Source of the DNA: Pokkaliibacter sp. MBI-7
GTDB lineage: Bacteria; Pseudomonadota; Gammaproteobacteria; Pseudomonadales; Balneatricaceae
Assembly: GCF_029846635.1 (NCBI RefSeq)
Contig: NZ_JARVTG010000002.1
Span: 1,591,501-1,655,500 of the forward strand
Direction: 5' to 3'
Length of the DNA: 64,000 nucleotides
The notes under the pieces were generated by a model. It had not been told where the DNA came from, searched no databases, and saw only the letters and a list, made by a program, of their open reading frames with translations. The position numbers and the translations under genes were made by a program. Position 1 is the first letter of the stretch. Every line of letters starts with the position of its first letter. Positions 17,715 to 27,777 of the stretch are shown one piece after another.

Positions 17715-17941
17715 AACGGTATCCCCACCGTAGTGATCTGCTTGGATAGCCTTCAGTCAGTGGGTCCTACCTGTCATTTGGCTGGAGGTGGCCACCATTC
17801 CGAACGGCTTAGCTGTCAATTAAGTAGGGATAAGAAACGGGTCAGTTCCCACTGCCCCCAACAGGGTCAGCAGACAGGAAAGTGATACGAGAAGCAGAGG
17901 CAGGGAAATACTCCGCTCCTCATCAGAGGAACGTTCGAAAA

Positions 17942-19327
17942 TCAGCTCAACTGTTTCAGACAGTGTGCCAAATCATCAAGCTGTTCTGTGGAGAAATATC
18001 GTGAAGGGCCATACCTATTCGGCAGAGGATCTGGCTTAAAGAAAAGAACACCGAACATAACCCAGGGAAACCATTTGAACGCGATAAGAAAGAACAGGAG
18101 CGTCGGCCACCCTTTATTAGCATCACGTAATCTGCGCATGCACATAAATACACCTGATAACGCAGGCAGCAGAATCAGGGTCCAGTAAAGAGGCGTTGAG
18201 GCATATTTCGACAAGAAAGCCTCAAGCATAAAAAAGGACGTTATATATATGAAAGTGGGAAGGCGACCGACTCTCCGATTAGGTTCCCATATGCACCAGT
18301 CAGGGATTGTCGGTTCTTTCTGATATGTGCTCACTAGCATCTGATATGAACCCAGCCAAATATTGATAGCCATGCGCAACGAAAGAGGGTTGGATTCATT
18401 ATCCATTTCTGCTCTTAAAACAATAAGAGCATCTGTTTTGGCGGGCTGTGATAACGGCCTAACAATATTCATAAACAATGGACGTATTGACCATAGATAT
18501 TGCCTTGAGTATTTTTCATCCCTCTTATCTGCCATAACGTTATATAGCGTATGAGTATCTCCCTGAGCAAATTCACCCTGCAACGCCTCATGAAAAACCT
18601 CTGAAAAGTGCCCCCTTATAGATTCACTAGCCCACTCTTTCACTTGCGTTCTCTCTTTCTTATTGAGCTGATGTGAGTGAAGAAGAATAGAGCACAGTAA
18701 CAACCAGAAGCCCTCATCTACGGAATAACGCGATACCTCTTTCTCAATAATGGCAAAAGCCTCTTTTGCTGAACGTAAAGTATTAAATCTGCAATCAGAC
18801 CGATCAGTAAAAGATAGTTCTGATATATCCTCACTGTTTGCTGTTAACACTGCCTCTGAAATAACGGACCAATGATCATTTTCAGAAAGCTGGCGACGGT
18901 CTTGTCCTGGGCACTCAGTGCTGTTCGCTGGTAAAACCTCCGCTAATACACTCGGCACTGACGCATTCACATCAGCATGTATTACGTCATATTGAGGAAC
19001 GACCTCAGCTACCGTCTCAGCCTTTTCCGGCAGAATCGTTTCGCTTTCATTAGCGACAGCCGATACTGGCTGAGTTACAGCAGGACTGGATACAGGGGAG
19101 GCAGCTTCCAGGACCTCTGTTTCCCGCGCAGTGGGAAATCGAATACCCGCAGAAATCGCACGACGTGCCTGTCGCAGCGCTTCCTCATAAGCGGCGAGCA
19201 GGGTCTTGTAACCCTCATAGTCTGTCACTGAACTGGTATGGGACAGCTGGGCCTGATAGGCGCTGCGGATGGCGGCAGTATCCAGACTGGGGGCAATGCC
19301 CAGTACCTGCCAACATGATGAGCTCAT
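17942..19327 (-). CDS. J-domain-like protein with C-terminal membrane region
   Basis: 461 aa. Residues about 1-60 resemble a J domain (CWQVLGIAPSLDTAAIRSAY ... LLAAYEEALRQAR), but the HPD tripeptide needed to stimulate DnaK is absent; the loop reads LSHTSSVTDYEGY. A variable acidic linker and a helical middle follow. The C-terminal about 100 residues contain hydrophobic segments and the sequence MCMRRLRDANKGW ... NRYGPSRY, which resembles DUF805. It may be a membrane-anchored scaffold rather than a true co-chaperone. It is codirectional with the effector-like operon but separated by about 230 bp. Its AT content is higher than that of neighbours in the second half. Confidence 0.6.
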   Translation of the reverse strand: MSSSCWQVLGIAPSLDTAAIRSAYQAQLSHTSSVTDYEGYKTLLAAYEEALRQARRAISAGIRFPTARETEVLEAASPVSSPAVTQPVSAVANESETILPEKAETVAEVVPQYDVIHADVNASVPSVLAEVLPANSTECPGQDRRQLSENDHWSVISEAVLTANSEDISELSFTDRSDCRFNTLRSAKEAFAIIEKEVSRYSVDEGFWLLLCSILLHSHQLNKKERTQVKEWASESIRGHFSEVFHEALQGEFAQGDTHTLYNVMADKRDEKYSRQYLWSIRPLFMNIVRPLSQPAKTDALIVLRAEMDNESNPLSLRMAINIWLGSYQMLVSTYQKEPTIPDWCIWEPNRRVGRLPTFIYITSFFMLEAFLSKYASTPLYWTLILLPALSGVFMCMRRLRDANKGWPTLLFFLIAFKWFPWVMFGVLFFKPDPLPNRYGPSRYFSTEQLDDLAHCLKQLS

Positions 19328-19595
19328 TCCTTTTTCCTCAGGTAAGAATGCTGGCCAGCATATTCAGACGTTGCAGACTGGCGCAGCCGAAAGCGCGGTC
19401 AGGGTCAGCCAATCACAAGAGGAATCAGAAGCAGAGATGAAGCGCATCAGCCTGAGTATGGAATAAACAGGCATGACTGAATCGAGAGCGTTCTTCCCTG
19501 AAGTTGATCCGACGTCATCCTGAAATCGGTAACATTGTGTAAATAGCGCCGCGCATCATAGCCGATCAGCAGGCGCCAGCAAACCATCGCGTTCT

Positions 19596-20816
19596 TCAGA
19601 CTGCTCCTGCCCGGCTGCTACGTGCAGCCAGTACCAGCAGCAGCGCCAGTAACCCGGAGGCCAGATAAGCAATGGGAATATGAGTGACCGAGTGGTCATA
19701 CATACGGCCGATGGGTATCGCCACCAGCACCGCAGTCCAGCTGGAAATGGACGACATCAGCGACGAGCCGATACCCGCCACGCGGCCAAGGTACTGCATG
19801 CCCATGGCATTGATATTGCCAAACAGCATGCCGTGGCAGAAGAACAGCAGGAAGCAGCAGCTCATGAACATCCATAACGGAGGGATGCCCTGGTAATACC
19901 AGGTCAGCAACAGGAACGCAGAACCCACCACCAGAATGCCGCTCAGCGCGCACAGCGTGAGGCGCTGCATGCCTAAGCGCATCACCAGACGACCATTCAC
20001 CATCGACGCCAAACCAGCGCCCAGTGCCAGAATGGCGAAATACAGCGGGAATCGGGCACCGGCCTGATAGAGATCCTGAAACATGGACTGGGTGGTCGAA
20101 ACATACGACAGCAAGGTGCCGAAAATCAGCCCGGCCGTCAGGGTGTAGGCCATCACTTTTGGATGACTGATAATCAGCCGCGCCGACTGATAGAGATTGC
20201 GCAGGGAAATGGGAATACGGTGCTCAGGCAGTAAGGTTTCAGGCTGACGGATGCCCATCCAGGTGACCGCCAGCACCGCTGCCACCAGATAGACCAGAAA
20301 GATCGAACGCCACTCACCAAACAGCAGGATGAACTGCCCTACCGCCGGAGCAATCATCGGTGTCAGGATAAACACCATCATGATGAAGGACATGATGCGC
20401 GCCATGGCATTGCCCTCGAACTGATCGCGAATCAGCGCCCGCGACGCAATCTTTGGCCCGGATACCCCAATGCCCTGCACAATACGGCCCAGCAGTAACT
20501 GCTCGATGCTGGTAGCCGTCAATGCCAGTACCGCTCCCACACAATAGATGCCAATACCGATATAGATCGCTTTCTTGCGCCCGATCGCATCAGAAAGCGG
20601 ACCGAAGAAAATTTCGCCACAGCCCATACCGAGAATAAACAGCGAGATGATCAGCTGGGTGTCCTTGCTGTCCTCCACCCCCAGTGAATGGCCGATGGCC
20701 GGCAGCGCAGGCAACATGGCGTCGATACTCATGGCCGTCAGCGACATCATCACCGCAAACAGGGCAACAAACTCAGGCAGTCGCAACGCGGGTGTAACGG
20801 GAGGGCGCTGATTCAC
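19596..20816 (-). CDS. Bcr/CflA-family multidrug efflux MFS transporter
   Basis: 406 aa with twelve predicted membrane helices. The family signature between helices 2 and 3 is clear (GEIFFGPLSDAIGRKKAI), as are the N-terminal MSIDAMLPALPAIGHSLG and RIVQGIGVSGPKIASRALIRD. Such pumps export drugs and small metabolites by proton antiport across the inner membrane. The gene stands alone; its neighbours are divergent. Confidence 0.9.
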   Translation of the reverse strand: MNQRPPVTPALRLPEFVALFAVMMSLTAMSIDAMLPALPAIGHSLGVEDSKDTQLIISLFILGMGCGEIFFGPLSDAIGRKKAIYIGIGIYCVGAVLALTATSIEQLLLGRIVQGIGVSGPKIASRALIRDQFEGNAMARIMSFIMMVFILTPMIAPAVGQFILLFGEWRSIFLVYLVAAVLAVTWMGIRQPETLLPEHRIPISLRNLYQSARLIISHPKVMAYTLTAGLIFGTLLSYVSTTQSMFQDLYQAGARFPLYFAILALGAGLASMVNGRLVMRLGMQRLTLCALSGILVVGSAFLLLTWYYQGIPPLWMFMSCCFLLFFCHGMLFGNINAMGMQYLGRVAGIGSSLMSSISSWTAVLVAIPIGRMYDHSVTHIPIAYLASGLLALLLVLAARSSRAGAV

Positions 20817-21026
20817 GCGAAGCTCCTTGAAGCAGGAGGAGACGGAGGGGGCAACATACTAACCGATTGGTCATGTTTTGCCAGCTATATGAACGGCGTT
20901 CTGGCATCCAGCATGCGACGGCTATGAGACCATCGTATTCTTTCGCTCCTTGCAGTCCTGGTGGAGCGTACTAGGCTCTAGACACTCTCACAGCTCTCGC
21001 ACTCCCCGATTCATGGAGGATTCTTT

Positions 21027-22295
21027 GTGCCTCATCCCTTAACCTGCATCATTTGCCAGTATCTCGACAGCCCCGTTGAAACTCTGGCCAGTCACAAGCC
21101 GCTAATCGATGAGATGTGCGCCATTCTGTGTCATATCACCGGCATAGATCTCAATCCCACGGTGATGTCAGAGCGTAATACAGCAACGGCAAAGGGGAAT
21201 GCGGTGTCACCCGTCGTTGCCGGCCGTTGTGCCTGGGAAATACTGCGCAGCCAGGTATTTATACGGGGAGTATATGCCGCCATTCGCGAACGGCTGGATA
21301 GCCCAGATCGGGCTGCTGACAGCACGCCGCTAAATATTCTCTATGCTGGCACCGGACCGTTTGGGCTGCTGATCGTGCCGCTGCTACCCCTGCTATCGGC
21401 AAAAGAGGTACAGATCACCCTTCTGGATATCCATGATCGTTCGTTGATGCTGCTGAACAAGCTGATAGATGAGCTGGATGTCAGAGATCGTATTGCTGCC
21501 ATCCACTGTACCGATATTCTCAAATGGCCTGCGCCAGTAGCTCACTATGATCTGGTTGTATCGGAAACCATGACGGCCATGCTCAAGGCAGAACCACAGG
21601 TGGCGATCTTTGCTCATCTGGTATCGGCCCTGAAGCCCAGCGGCAGCCTGATACCTGAGCAAATTCAGGTCAATGCCAGTCTGCTGGCCGCCGGCACGTC
21701 AGATGAGCAATCAGCGATTCCATTAGGCCGCCTGTTCAGCCTTGACAGGCAGACTGCCCTGGCGATCGCTAGCGGTGATGAGCGTTGCTTCTCTGCGCAG
21801 CTGGTAATACCTGAACATCCTGCGCATTACACTGATCTGCAATTTACTACTGAGATCGTCGTCTATGGTGACCATCGCCTTACCAGGGGACAATGCTCAC
21901 TGACCATGCCTTTTACCCGCCATAAAGTCCGACTGGAAATTGGCAGCACGCTGGAGTCTCGCTACGTATTGAATGACAGACCTGACTTCGAAATTCGCTA
22001 TGAGGTCACCAATGCCGTGAACTATGACACCCCTGCAGACAGCTCAGATTCCAGCATGTTCGGCATCCCCCATGCAAAACGGCTGTGGCAAAAGGTTCAG
22101 CTACTGAAGCTGAACAGGCTTGACCCCAACCTAGTGCAGAGCGAACAGGATCTTGATCTGCAATGCTATCGGGCACTGGGTCTGCAGTATCCGGATGATC
22201 TGGCTGAGCTTTTTTCCAAAGATAGCCTCAGCGAATTTGAAAGCTGGGTAATGACAAGAAATCAGAGCCTCACTAATCACAGTGCTGTCTCCTGA
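21027..22295 (+). CDS. Class I SAM-dependent methyltransferase, PRMT-like
   Basis: 422 aa from GTG at 21027, fixed by GGAGGA six bases upstream. A SAM-binding Rossmann region contains ILYAGTGPFGLL (motif I), ITLLDIHDRSL (motif II) and DLVVSETMTAMLKAE, which resembles the double-E region of protein arginine methyltransferases. The C-terminal half is a beta-rich domain, as in that family. The N-terminal 100 residues are unrecognised. The substrate is unknown and neighbours give no help. Confidence 0.7.
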   Translation: MPHPLTCIICQYLDSPVETLASHKPLIDEMCAILCHITGIDLNPTVMSERNTATAKGNAVSPVVAGRCAWEILRSQVFIRGVYAAIRERLDSPDRAADSTPLNILYAGTGPFGLLIVPLLPLLSAKEVQITLLDIHDRSLMLLNKLIDELDVRDRIAAIHCTDILKWPAPVAHYDLVVSETMTAMLKAEPQVAIFAHLVSALKPSGSLIPEQIQVNASLLAAGTSDEQSAIPLGRLFSLDRQTALAIASGDERCFSAQLVIPEHPAHYTDLQFTTEIVVYGDHRLTRGQCSLTMPFTRHKVRLEIGSTLESRYVLNDRPDFEIRYEVTNAVNYDTPADSSDSSMFGIPHAKRLWQKVQLLKLNRLDPNLVQSEQDLDLQCYRALGLQYPDDLAELFSKDSLSEFESWVMTRNQSLTNHSAVS

Positions 22296-22430
22296 TAGCA
22301 ATATGCTCACAATACGTGAGCCAGATAAGACAAAAAGTGCTGAGCTACGGAGTTCAGTCACCTGTTGAATGAGCACTCCGACGTGCTTTCAGCACTGAAT
22401 GATCACCGTGCAGCAAGTCGCTTAGATATT

Positions 22431-22471
22431 CCAGAACAGGTGTTTTCTCTCGCAACAACCACCTGTTCTGG
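22431..22471. terminator. Strong hairpin between convergent genes
   Basis: A perfect 12-bp stem CCAGAACAGGTG / CACCTGTTCTGG with a 17-base loop lies five bases beyond the Lrp-type gene stop and downstream of the methyltransferase gene. U-runs are weak on both strands. Confidence 0.55.
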
Positions 22472-22475
22472 CTGT

Positions 22476-22946
22476 TTATTGTTCAGACTTCACCTCAATC
22501 GCCGTTTCGAATTTGTCGCGCTTCATGGAAATCAGAGTCCGGAACTTTTTCATGTTGTCGTCCGCATGCAGCACCCGGTCACAGAAGGCCTCATAGGCAT
22601 CCATGTCAGGCACCATCACGATCAGCACGAAGTCCACTTCGCCGGTCACCCGATAGCACTGCTTCACTTCAGGCGCCGCCACGGCCCGGTTCAGAAAGCG
22701 CTGATATAACGCCTTGTTGTCGCGCTCCATGATGACTTCCACCACCATATGCAAACAGGGCCCGAACTTTTCCGGTACCAGCAGTGCGACCTTCTTGTCG
22801 ATGTAACCTTCATCGGTCAGACGCTTGATCCGTTTCAGGCAGGCCGGTGGCGACAAACCAACCTGCTCTGCCAGCTGCAGATTGGTGCAGCTGCAATCCT
22901 GTTGCAGGGTACTCAGAATGGCACGGTCAATACGATCAAGCTCCAT
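22476..22946 (-). CDS. Lrp/AsnC-family transcriptional regulator
   Basis: 156 aa from ATG at 22946 (TAGGTGAG upstream); GTG 22955 is an alternative. HTH: LDRIDRAILSTLQQDC, then LAEQVGLSPPACLKRIKRLT. The RAM ligand-binding domain follows, with CYRVTGEVDFVLIVMVPDMDAYEAF. Members respond to amino acids. It is divergent from the nucleoside-recognition gene 164 bp away and may control it. Confidence 0.92.
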   Translation of the reverse strand: MELDRIDRAILSTLQQDCSCTNLQLAEQVGLSPPACLKRIKRLTDEGYIDKKVALLVPEKFGPCLHMVVEVIMERDNKALYQRFLNRAVAAPEVKQCYRVTGEVDFVLIVMVPDMDAYEAFCDRVLHADDNMKKFRTLISMKRDKFETAIEVKSEQ

Positions 22947-23110
22947 CACACTCACCTAATAAAATTTCTTTTAATTTAAATAAAACAAATTAAATAAAAA
23001 GAACCGATAACTTATCTGGAAATAATTTTTACTCGCCACGCTACACTGCCTGCAACGCCAACACCTGCCAATAGCTGTTCATTGGCACCCCACTCATTGA
23101 GGCCTTTGTT

Positions 23111-24079
23111 ATGTCGATGTTGCTGCGCTGTCGGAAGGAAGCGACCGCCCTGCTGGGAGAATCGCTCAGGGTGTACTGGGCCCTGCTGAAAGTCATGGTG
23201 CCCGCCTTACTGGCGGTCAAACTGCTGGATATGCTGGGTGGCACCGAGCTGCTAGGGAAACTGCTATCGCCCCTGATGCAGCTGATGGGCCTGCCCGATA
23301 GCCTGGGTATCGTCTGGGCCACGGTGCTGCTGACCAACATCTACACGGCGATGATGGTTTTTCTGGATATTGCCGCTCATGAGACGCTGACCGGTGCCCA
23401 GATCACCATCATGGGTACGCTGCTGCTACTGGCACACTCGCTGCCGGTTGAAGGCGCCGTCGCCAAAGCTGCCGGTGTTTCGTGGCGCCTCACCCTGACT
23501 CTGCGCATCGGCGGCGCGCTGGTACTGGGCATGCTTCTGCACTGGTTCTACGCCGCCACGGGCTGGCTGCAGACACCGGGACAGGTACTGTGGAGCCCGG
23601 CGGCCTCAGCCGACACCGGGTTGGTGGGATGGCTGATGGATCAGGTAGTCACCCTGCTGACTATTTTCCCCATCATTCTGGCCTTGCTGACCCTGCTCAA
23701 GGTGTTGCGCTGGCTGGGCATCGAACGACTGATTCATGCTCTGCTGTTCCCGATACTGCGCATTCTCGGTATCGGCAAGGATGCCGCTAATGTCACCATC
23801 ATCGGGGTTACCCTCGGACTCAGCTACGGTGCCGGCATCCTGATTCGCGAGGCCCGCTCAGGTCAGCTGCCACCACGGGACATCATGTTGACCCTGTGTT
23901 TTCTGGGCCTGTGCCACAGTGTGATTGAAGACACCCTGCTGGTCGTTCTGATGGGAGCGGATTTGTCGGGCATTCTCTGGGCACGGCTGCTGTTTGCCGT
24001 CGTGGTCATCGGCATTCTGGCGCGTTTACCGTTTATGCGCAGTAAAGACCATGCGCTTAGGGTGGTAACAAAAAACTAG
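23111..24079 (+). CDS. Nucleoside-recognition (Gate) domain membrane protein
   Basis: 322 aa, about eight hydrophobic segments, with two Gate-type repeats. The second contains GLSYGAGILIREARSG and FLGLCHSVIEDTLLVVLMGAD, typical of the SpmA/SpmB and nucleoside-transporter gate family found outside spore formers. Transport of a nucleoside-like or amino-acid-like solute is assumed from the family only. An Lrp-type regulator is encoded divergently. Confidence 0.8.
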   Translation: MSMLLRCRKEATALLGESLRVYWALLKVMVPALLAVKLLDMLGGTELLGKLLSPLMQLMGLPDSLGIVWATVLLTNIYTAMMVFLDIAAHETLTGAQITIMGTLLLLAHSLPVEGAVAKAAGVSWRLTLTLRIGGALVLGMLLHWFYAATGWLQTPGQVLWSPAASADTGLVGWLMDQVVTLLTIFPIILALLTLLKVLRWLGIERLIHALLFPILRILGIGKDAANVTIIGVTLGLSYGAGILIREARSGQLPPRDIMLTLCFLGLCHSVIEDTLLVVLMGADLSGILWARLLFAVVVIGILARLPFMRSKDHALRVVTKN

Positions 24080-24103
24080 CTAGCGCTGTTTGCGGCGGCG
24101 TTG

Positions 24104-25069
24104 TCAGGACTTCACCTTCAAGGCTGCCGCCAGCCCAGCACTGAGCCCGGACATAAAGCGCTCCACCGTGCGGGTGTAGTCACCTTCTGTTCCCAGCTGC
24201 AGATTGATATCTCGATGAGACAAGTCTTCGCGCAGCAGGCTGCTGCTCACCTGCAGCTGCCGGGCTTTACCGACAAACTGCTCAGCCTCTTCACAGGACG
24301 TCTGACGACGGCTGGAACACACCGCCAGAAAAGGCTTAGCCTGCCGGCTAAGATAGAGAATGGGTGAGACCTCACGCCAGTAGCGGGGGTTATCACCAAA
24401 GGCATCATCGTAAAGCCGCAGGTGACGGTTCGACATGATGCTTTCTACATCCATCGCAGCACTGTCGAGCAGTACCGTGCCCAGCCAGGGCTTCAGGCCG
24501 AGGCTGGCAAAGCGACTGGGGTCTGCACCGATCAGCGCGCTCAGATGCGCTCCGGCCGAGTGCCCCATCAGCACAATCTGCTGGCTGTCACCGCCCCACT
24601 GCGCAGCATGCTGTTCGACATAGGCCAGCGCCCGGGCGACATAGTTGGCCTGCTGCAATACCGACGTGTCGGGCAGCATCGGATAGTTGACGGTAACGAA
24701 GATCAGCCCGCGTGGTACCCAGCGCTCGATCTTGTTGACAACCACGCTGCGTGAATCCTTGTCCCCTCCCCGCCAGCCGCCACCATGAACCATCACAATC
24801 AGGGGTGCCTGATGGGGCTGATGCGGCAGATAGATATCCAGCCGCTCCTGATCGGAACTGCCGTAGGCCACGTTTTCCAGCACCTGCCCCTTGGCGGCAC
24901 CGCCGTGCGCTTCCTGTTCTTCACTTTGTGCCTGACGCCGGGCCTGCCACAGCTCACGCAACGGCCCGGCATGGCTCCATGGCGACAGCAGCGTGGGTGC
25001 CAGTAACAGCATAGCCAGCATGAAACGACTGATGGTGCGACGGTGAGTCCGCGGCTTTACCCCGTTCAT
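24104..25069 (-). CDS. Secreted alpha/beta hydrolase (esterase/lipase, HSL-like)
   Basis: 321 aa from ATG at 25069; upstream in-frame residues would overlap the previous gene. A signal-peptide-like N-terminus (RFMLAMLLLAPTLLSPWSHA) precedes an esterase core with VHGGGWRGGD (oxyanion hole), GHSAGAHL with the nucleophile serine, and the usual C-terminal His in DLSHRDIN. It would act in the periplasm or outside on ester substrates. It starts four bases after the stop of the GFA-type gene, so the two form an operon. Confidence 0.85.
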   Translation of the reverse strand: MNGVKPRTHRRTISRFMLAMLLLAPTLLSPWSHAGPLRELWQARRQAQSEEQEAHGGAAKGQVLENVAYGSSDQERLDIYLPHQPHQAPLIVMVHGGGWRGGDKDSRSVVVNKIERWVPRGLIFVTVNYPMLPDTSVLQQANYVARALAYVEQHAAQWGGDSQQIVLMGHSAGAHLSALIGADPSRFASLGLKPWLGTVLLDSAAMDVESIMSNRHLRLYDDAFGDNPRYWREVSPILYLSRQAKPFLAVCSSRRQTSCEEAEQFVGKARQLQVSSSLLREDLSHRDINLQLGTEGDYTRTVERFMSGLSAGLAAALKVKS

Positions 25070-25073
25070 GGTG

Positions 25074-25457
25074 TTATTCCGTCTCATCCAAAAGCGAAGG
25101 TAACCAGCAGGCGCGGGTATCCAGATGCAGGTCGGTGATATGTTCCGGCATATAGGGCGTATCAAAGGTGCCCATGGCCATAGCCACCCGGTCCGGCGCA
25201 CGGTGTGGGTCACTCCATTCCAGACTGGAACCGCAGTCACTGCAGAAGCGGCGTAACGCCGTCGCGGAAGAATGATAGGTCTTCAGTTTGTCCTGCCCGG
25301 TCAGATAGATCAGATCTTCCCGGGCAATATTGGCGTAGGTGGCAAATGCCGCACCATGCTGCTTCTGACACATAGTGCAATGGCAGTGAGAGGCCCGGAG
25401 AGGCTCACTGCGTATTTCATAGGTGATAGCGCCACAAAGACAGCTGCCCTGATACAT
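25074..25457 (-). CDS. GFA/Mss4-fold zinc protein (glutathione-dependent formaldehyde-activating family)
   Basis: 127 aa. Three zinc-binding cysteine pairs are visible: GSCLCGAITYE, HCHCTMCQK and RFCSDCGSSLEW. The family includes glutathione-dependent formaldehyde-activating enzymes, but most members have no proven activity. It is the first gene of a two-gene operon with the secreted esterase. The 338-bp gap to the right (25458-25795) shows no gene or clear structure beyond promoter space for the two divergent genes. Confidence 0.85.
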   Translation of the reverse strand: MYQGSCLCGAITYEIRSEPLRASHCHCTMCQKQHGAAFATYANIAREDLIYLTGQDKLKTYHSSATALRRFCSDCGSSLEWSDPHRAPDRVAMAMGTFDTPYMPEHITDLHLDTRACWLPSLLDETE

Positions 25458-25795
25458 AATGCTTGCTCCCGCCAGGGGTGACGTAGATTGCCCTGGTACT
25501 GATTAGTCTGGCTCTGATTGTCATACAACGGTGGCCAGCACTGCCTAAGCATAGCCCTGCTCTGCACAACTGCCATTTTCCGGGCGACATAGCAGAACAG
25601 TGATCGGTTATCTGTGACTCATCCTGACGGCAGGTTCCCTTACGCTACCCGGTCGTCAGTGATGAATATTGCTTCACGCATGCAGCCAACTGTTTCACTG
25701 ACTATCTATTCCTGTGACAGCGGCTACACTGTCGCCGACATCAGCCTCACCGGCGCGACGCTGTATGCGCTTGCTACGCCATCCAAAGGTGCTTC

Positions 25796-26599
25796 ATGGA
25801 CCTCGAACTCGTCTTCCTCTGTGCCCTGACCTTCGTCATCCACCTGATCAGCACGCTGGCATTTGCCGTGCGCATTTCCGGTGTGCGCACCCGCCGCATT
25901 GCCATCTCCTTTTCGCTCTTTAACGTGCTGGTACTGGTCTCCCGCATCGCCAACTCCTTTCAGGGGCCGTTTCTGGCCAAACGCATTGAAGAAAACATTC
26001 ATGCCGGTCTGGGTCAGGACATGCTGGGCGACTTTCGCTGGCTGCTGGCCTCGGCGGCGCTGGCCACGCTGGTGGGCGCAGTGCTGATCCCCACCTTCCA
26101 GCGGCTGTTCAGCTCAGCGGTAGTGCATTTTCAGAACCACCGCTCAGTACCCAGCCTGATCGGCTATGCCATTCGCAACAGCGACTGGGATGGCCTGAAG
26201 GAAATGGCCCGCCTGCCCACCCGCGAAATTCTTGTCGGCATGAAGCAGAGCCGCGAAGTGCCGTTGAGAGTGATCGCCATGAATATCGGCGTCTCAGCCC
26301 TGTGGACCATCGGCGTGCTGGCGTCCCTCTACGCCGGTTTTATCAACCCTGACGTGCGCATGACCTCCAGTAACCTGTCCGCCATCATCAACGGCGTTGC
26401 CACCATCATGATGTACGTTTTTGTTGACCCGCATATGTCACTGATGACCGACGACGTGATGGACAACCGCATGACCGAAGCCCGCTTTCGTCGTGGCATC
26501 GCCTGGCTGGTGGCGAGTCGCTTTGTTGGCACGCTATTGGCTCAGGTGCTGCTGGTGCCTGCCACCCTGTTGATTGTATATGTCGCCGAACGCATGTAA
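25796..26599 (+). CDS. amj: Lipid II flippase Amj-family membrane protein
   Basis: 267 aa with about six membrane helices, the size of Bacillus subtilis Amj (formerly YdaH/DUF2837). Typical segments are TFVIHLISTLAFAVRISGVR, SFSLFNVLVLVSRIANSFQGPF and the region DPHMSLMTDDVMDNR. Amj moves lipid II across the inner membrane and can replace MurJ. AAAGG precedes the ATG. No cell-wall genes are near, so the assignment rests on sequence alone. Confidence 0.82.
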   Translation: MDLELVFLCALTFVIHLISTLAFAVRISGVRTRRIAISFSLFNVLVLVSRIANSFQGPFLAKRIEENIHAGLGQDMLGDFRWLLASAALATLVGAVLIPTFQRLFSSAVVHFQNHRSVPSLIGYAIRNSDWDGLKEMARLPTREILVGMKQSREVPLRVIAMNIGVSALWTIGVLASLYAGFINPDVRMTSSNLSAIINGVATIMMYVFVDPHMSLMTDDVMDNRMTEARFRRGIAWLVASRFVGTLLAQVLLVPATLLIVYVAERM

Positions 26600-26801
26600 C
26601 GTGGCCACCTTCAGACCCTGTTTATGATCCCGCTGCCAGCACGATATGCAGCGTAACTGGCTGCCGGCACACAACAGATTGTGAACAGGTGACTTGTAAT
26701 GCCCCAAGGTTGGGGCTCCCACTTCGACAGTGAAGCCTGTGCCCGGGTGACCGGCTTCAGCTGTCGCTGCTGGTCCAGACTGCCAAGATGGATAACCGGA
26801 C

Positions 26802-27698
26802 ATGCTGACCCCGCTCTTACCCCGTGCCTGCTTTGCTCATCAAAGCAGCGCCAACCGCTGGCCACTGCTCCTGACATTGGGTGTGATCTTGCTGTGGCTC
26901 ACCGTACTGATACCACTTCGTCAGGCACAGGCAGTGACGCCCCCACCCAGCTCCCCGGTCAAGAAGCTGTTTGTCGCCTCCCATATCGATGACTTCCTGA
27001 TCGCCATGGAAGACAAGAAGAGCCTGCTGATTCGCATGTCGCGTAATCTGCCCGGCAGCCAGCCGCCGGTCGCGACCGAAGAGGCCACCACCACCGCGAT
27101 GTTTGCTGACATTTTCGTCAAGGAGCAGATGTCTGCCGTAGCGCAGGACTATCTGGTCCAGCATTACGATCCGGTGGTCGCACAGGGTGCTCTGGCTTTT
27201 GCCCGCACGCCCATGGCAGCCAGACTGATATTGCTGGAGGCCGAAGCCAGCCTGCCTGAACACCGCGAAGCCATGCGCGACTACCTCAACACCATGCAGA
27301 ACCATATCCCCAGCCAGCAGCGTGTGGCCACACTCTATCAGCTGGACAGCCTGACGCATTCTTCGCGCTGGATGGCGAGTATTCTGCAGTTGATCGCCAG
27401 CGGTCTGGAAACACAGGTGCAGAGCAAGACCGACTACAAACTGATCGACAAAGACCGGCTGGTTGAGCTGATCAATGGCCTGAAAGAGCAAAGCAAGACC
27501 TATCTGGAATCCCGCCCGGGGGTGCAGTTCCTGGCTTATGCCTATCGCGACGTACCTGATGCCACACTGGCCGACTATGCCCAGCAGCTGCAAACCAAAG
27601 AAGCGGCCTGGTTTATGAAAGTCACCAAGAAAGCACTGATCGAAGCCATCAAGCCCAGCATCAATCTCTATACCGCACGTTTCGTGGAGCAGCTTTAA
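26802..27698 (+). CDS. Exported protein of unknown function, DUF2059-like
   Basis: 298 aa. One hydrophobic segment near residues 22-40 (WPLLLTLGVILLWLTVLIPL) followed by AQA suggests export or an inner-membrane anchor. The rest is helical, with FVKEQMSAVAQDYLVQHYDP and GALAFARTPMAARLI, a pattern resembling DUF2059, where a helical repeat ends in a short conserved stretch. No catalytic motif is seen. The gene stands alone; a GC-rich hairpin (GCCGCTG/CAGCGGC, 27724-27748) follows it before the convergent chemoreceptor gene. Confidence 0.55.
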   Translation: MLTPLLPRACFAHQSSANRWPLLLTLGVILLWLTVLIPLRQAQAVTPPPSSPVKKLFVASHIDDFLIAMEDKKSLLIRMSRNLPGSQPPVATEEATTTAMFADIFVKEQMSAVAQDYLVQHYDPVVAQGALAFARTPMAARLILLEAEASLPEHREAMRDYLNTMQNHIPSQQRVATLYQLDSLTHSSRWMASILQLIASGLETQVQSKTDYKLIDKDRLVELINGLKEQSKTYLESRPGVQFLAYAYRDVPDATLADYAQQLQTKEAAWFMKVTKKALIEAIKPSINLYTARFVEQL

Positions 27699-27777
27699 CA
27701 GCCTGTTCAGTGGCTTCACTGACGCCGCTGTGCCCCGGGTGCAGCGGCAACGGCTGCGCCCCTGTTCACGATCTGTA

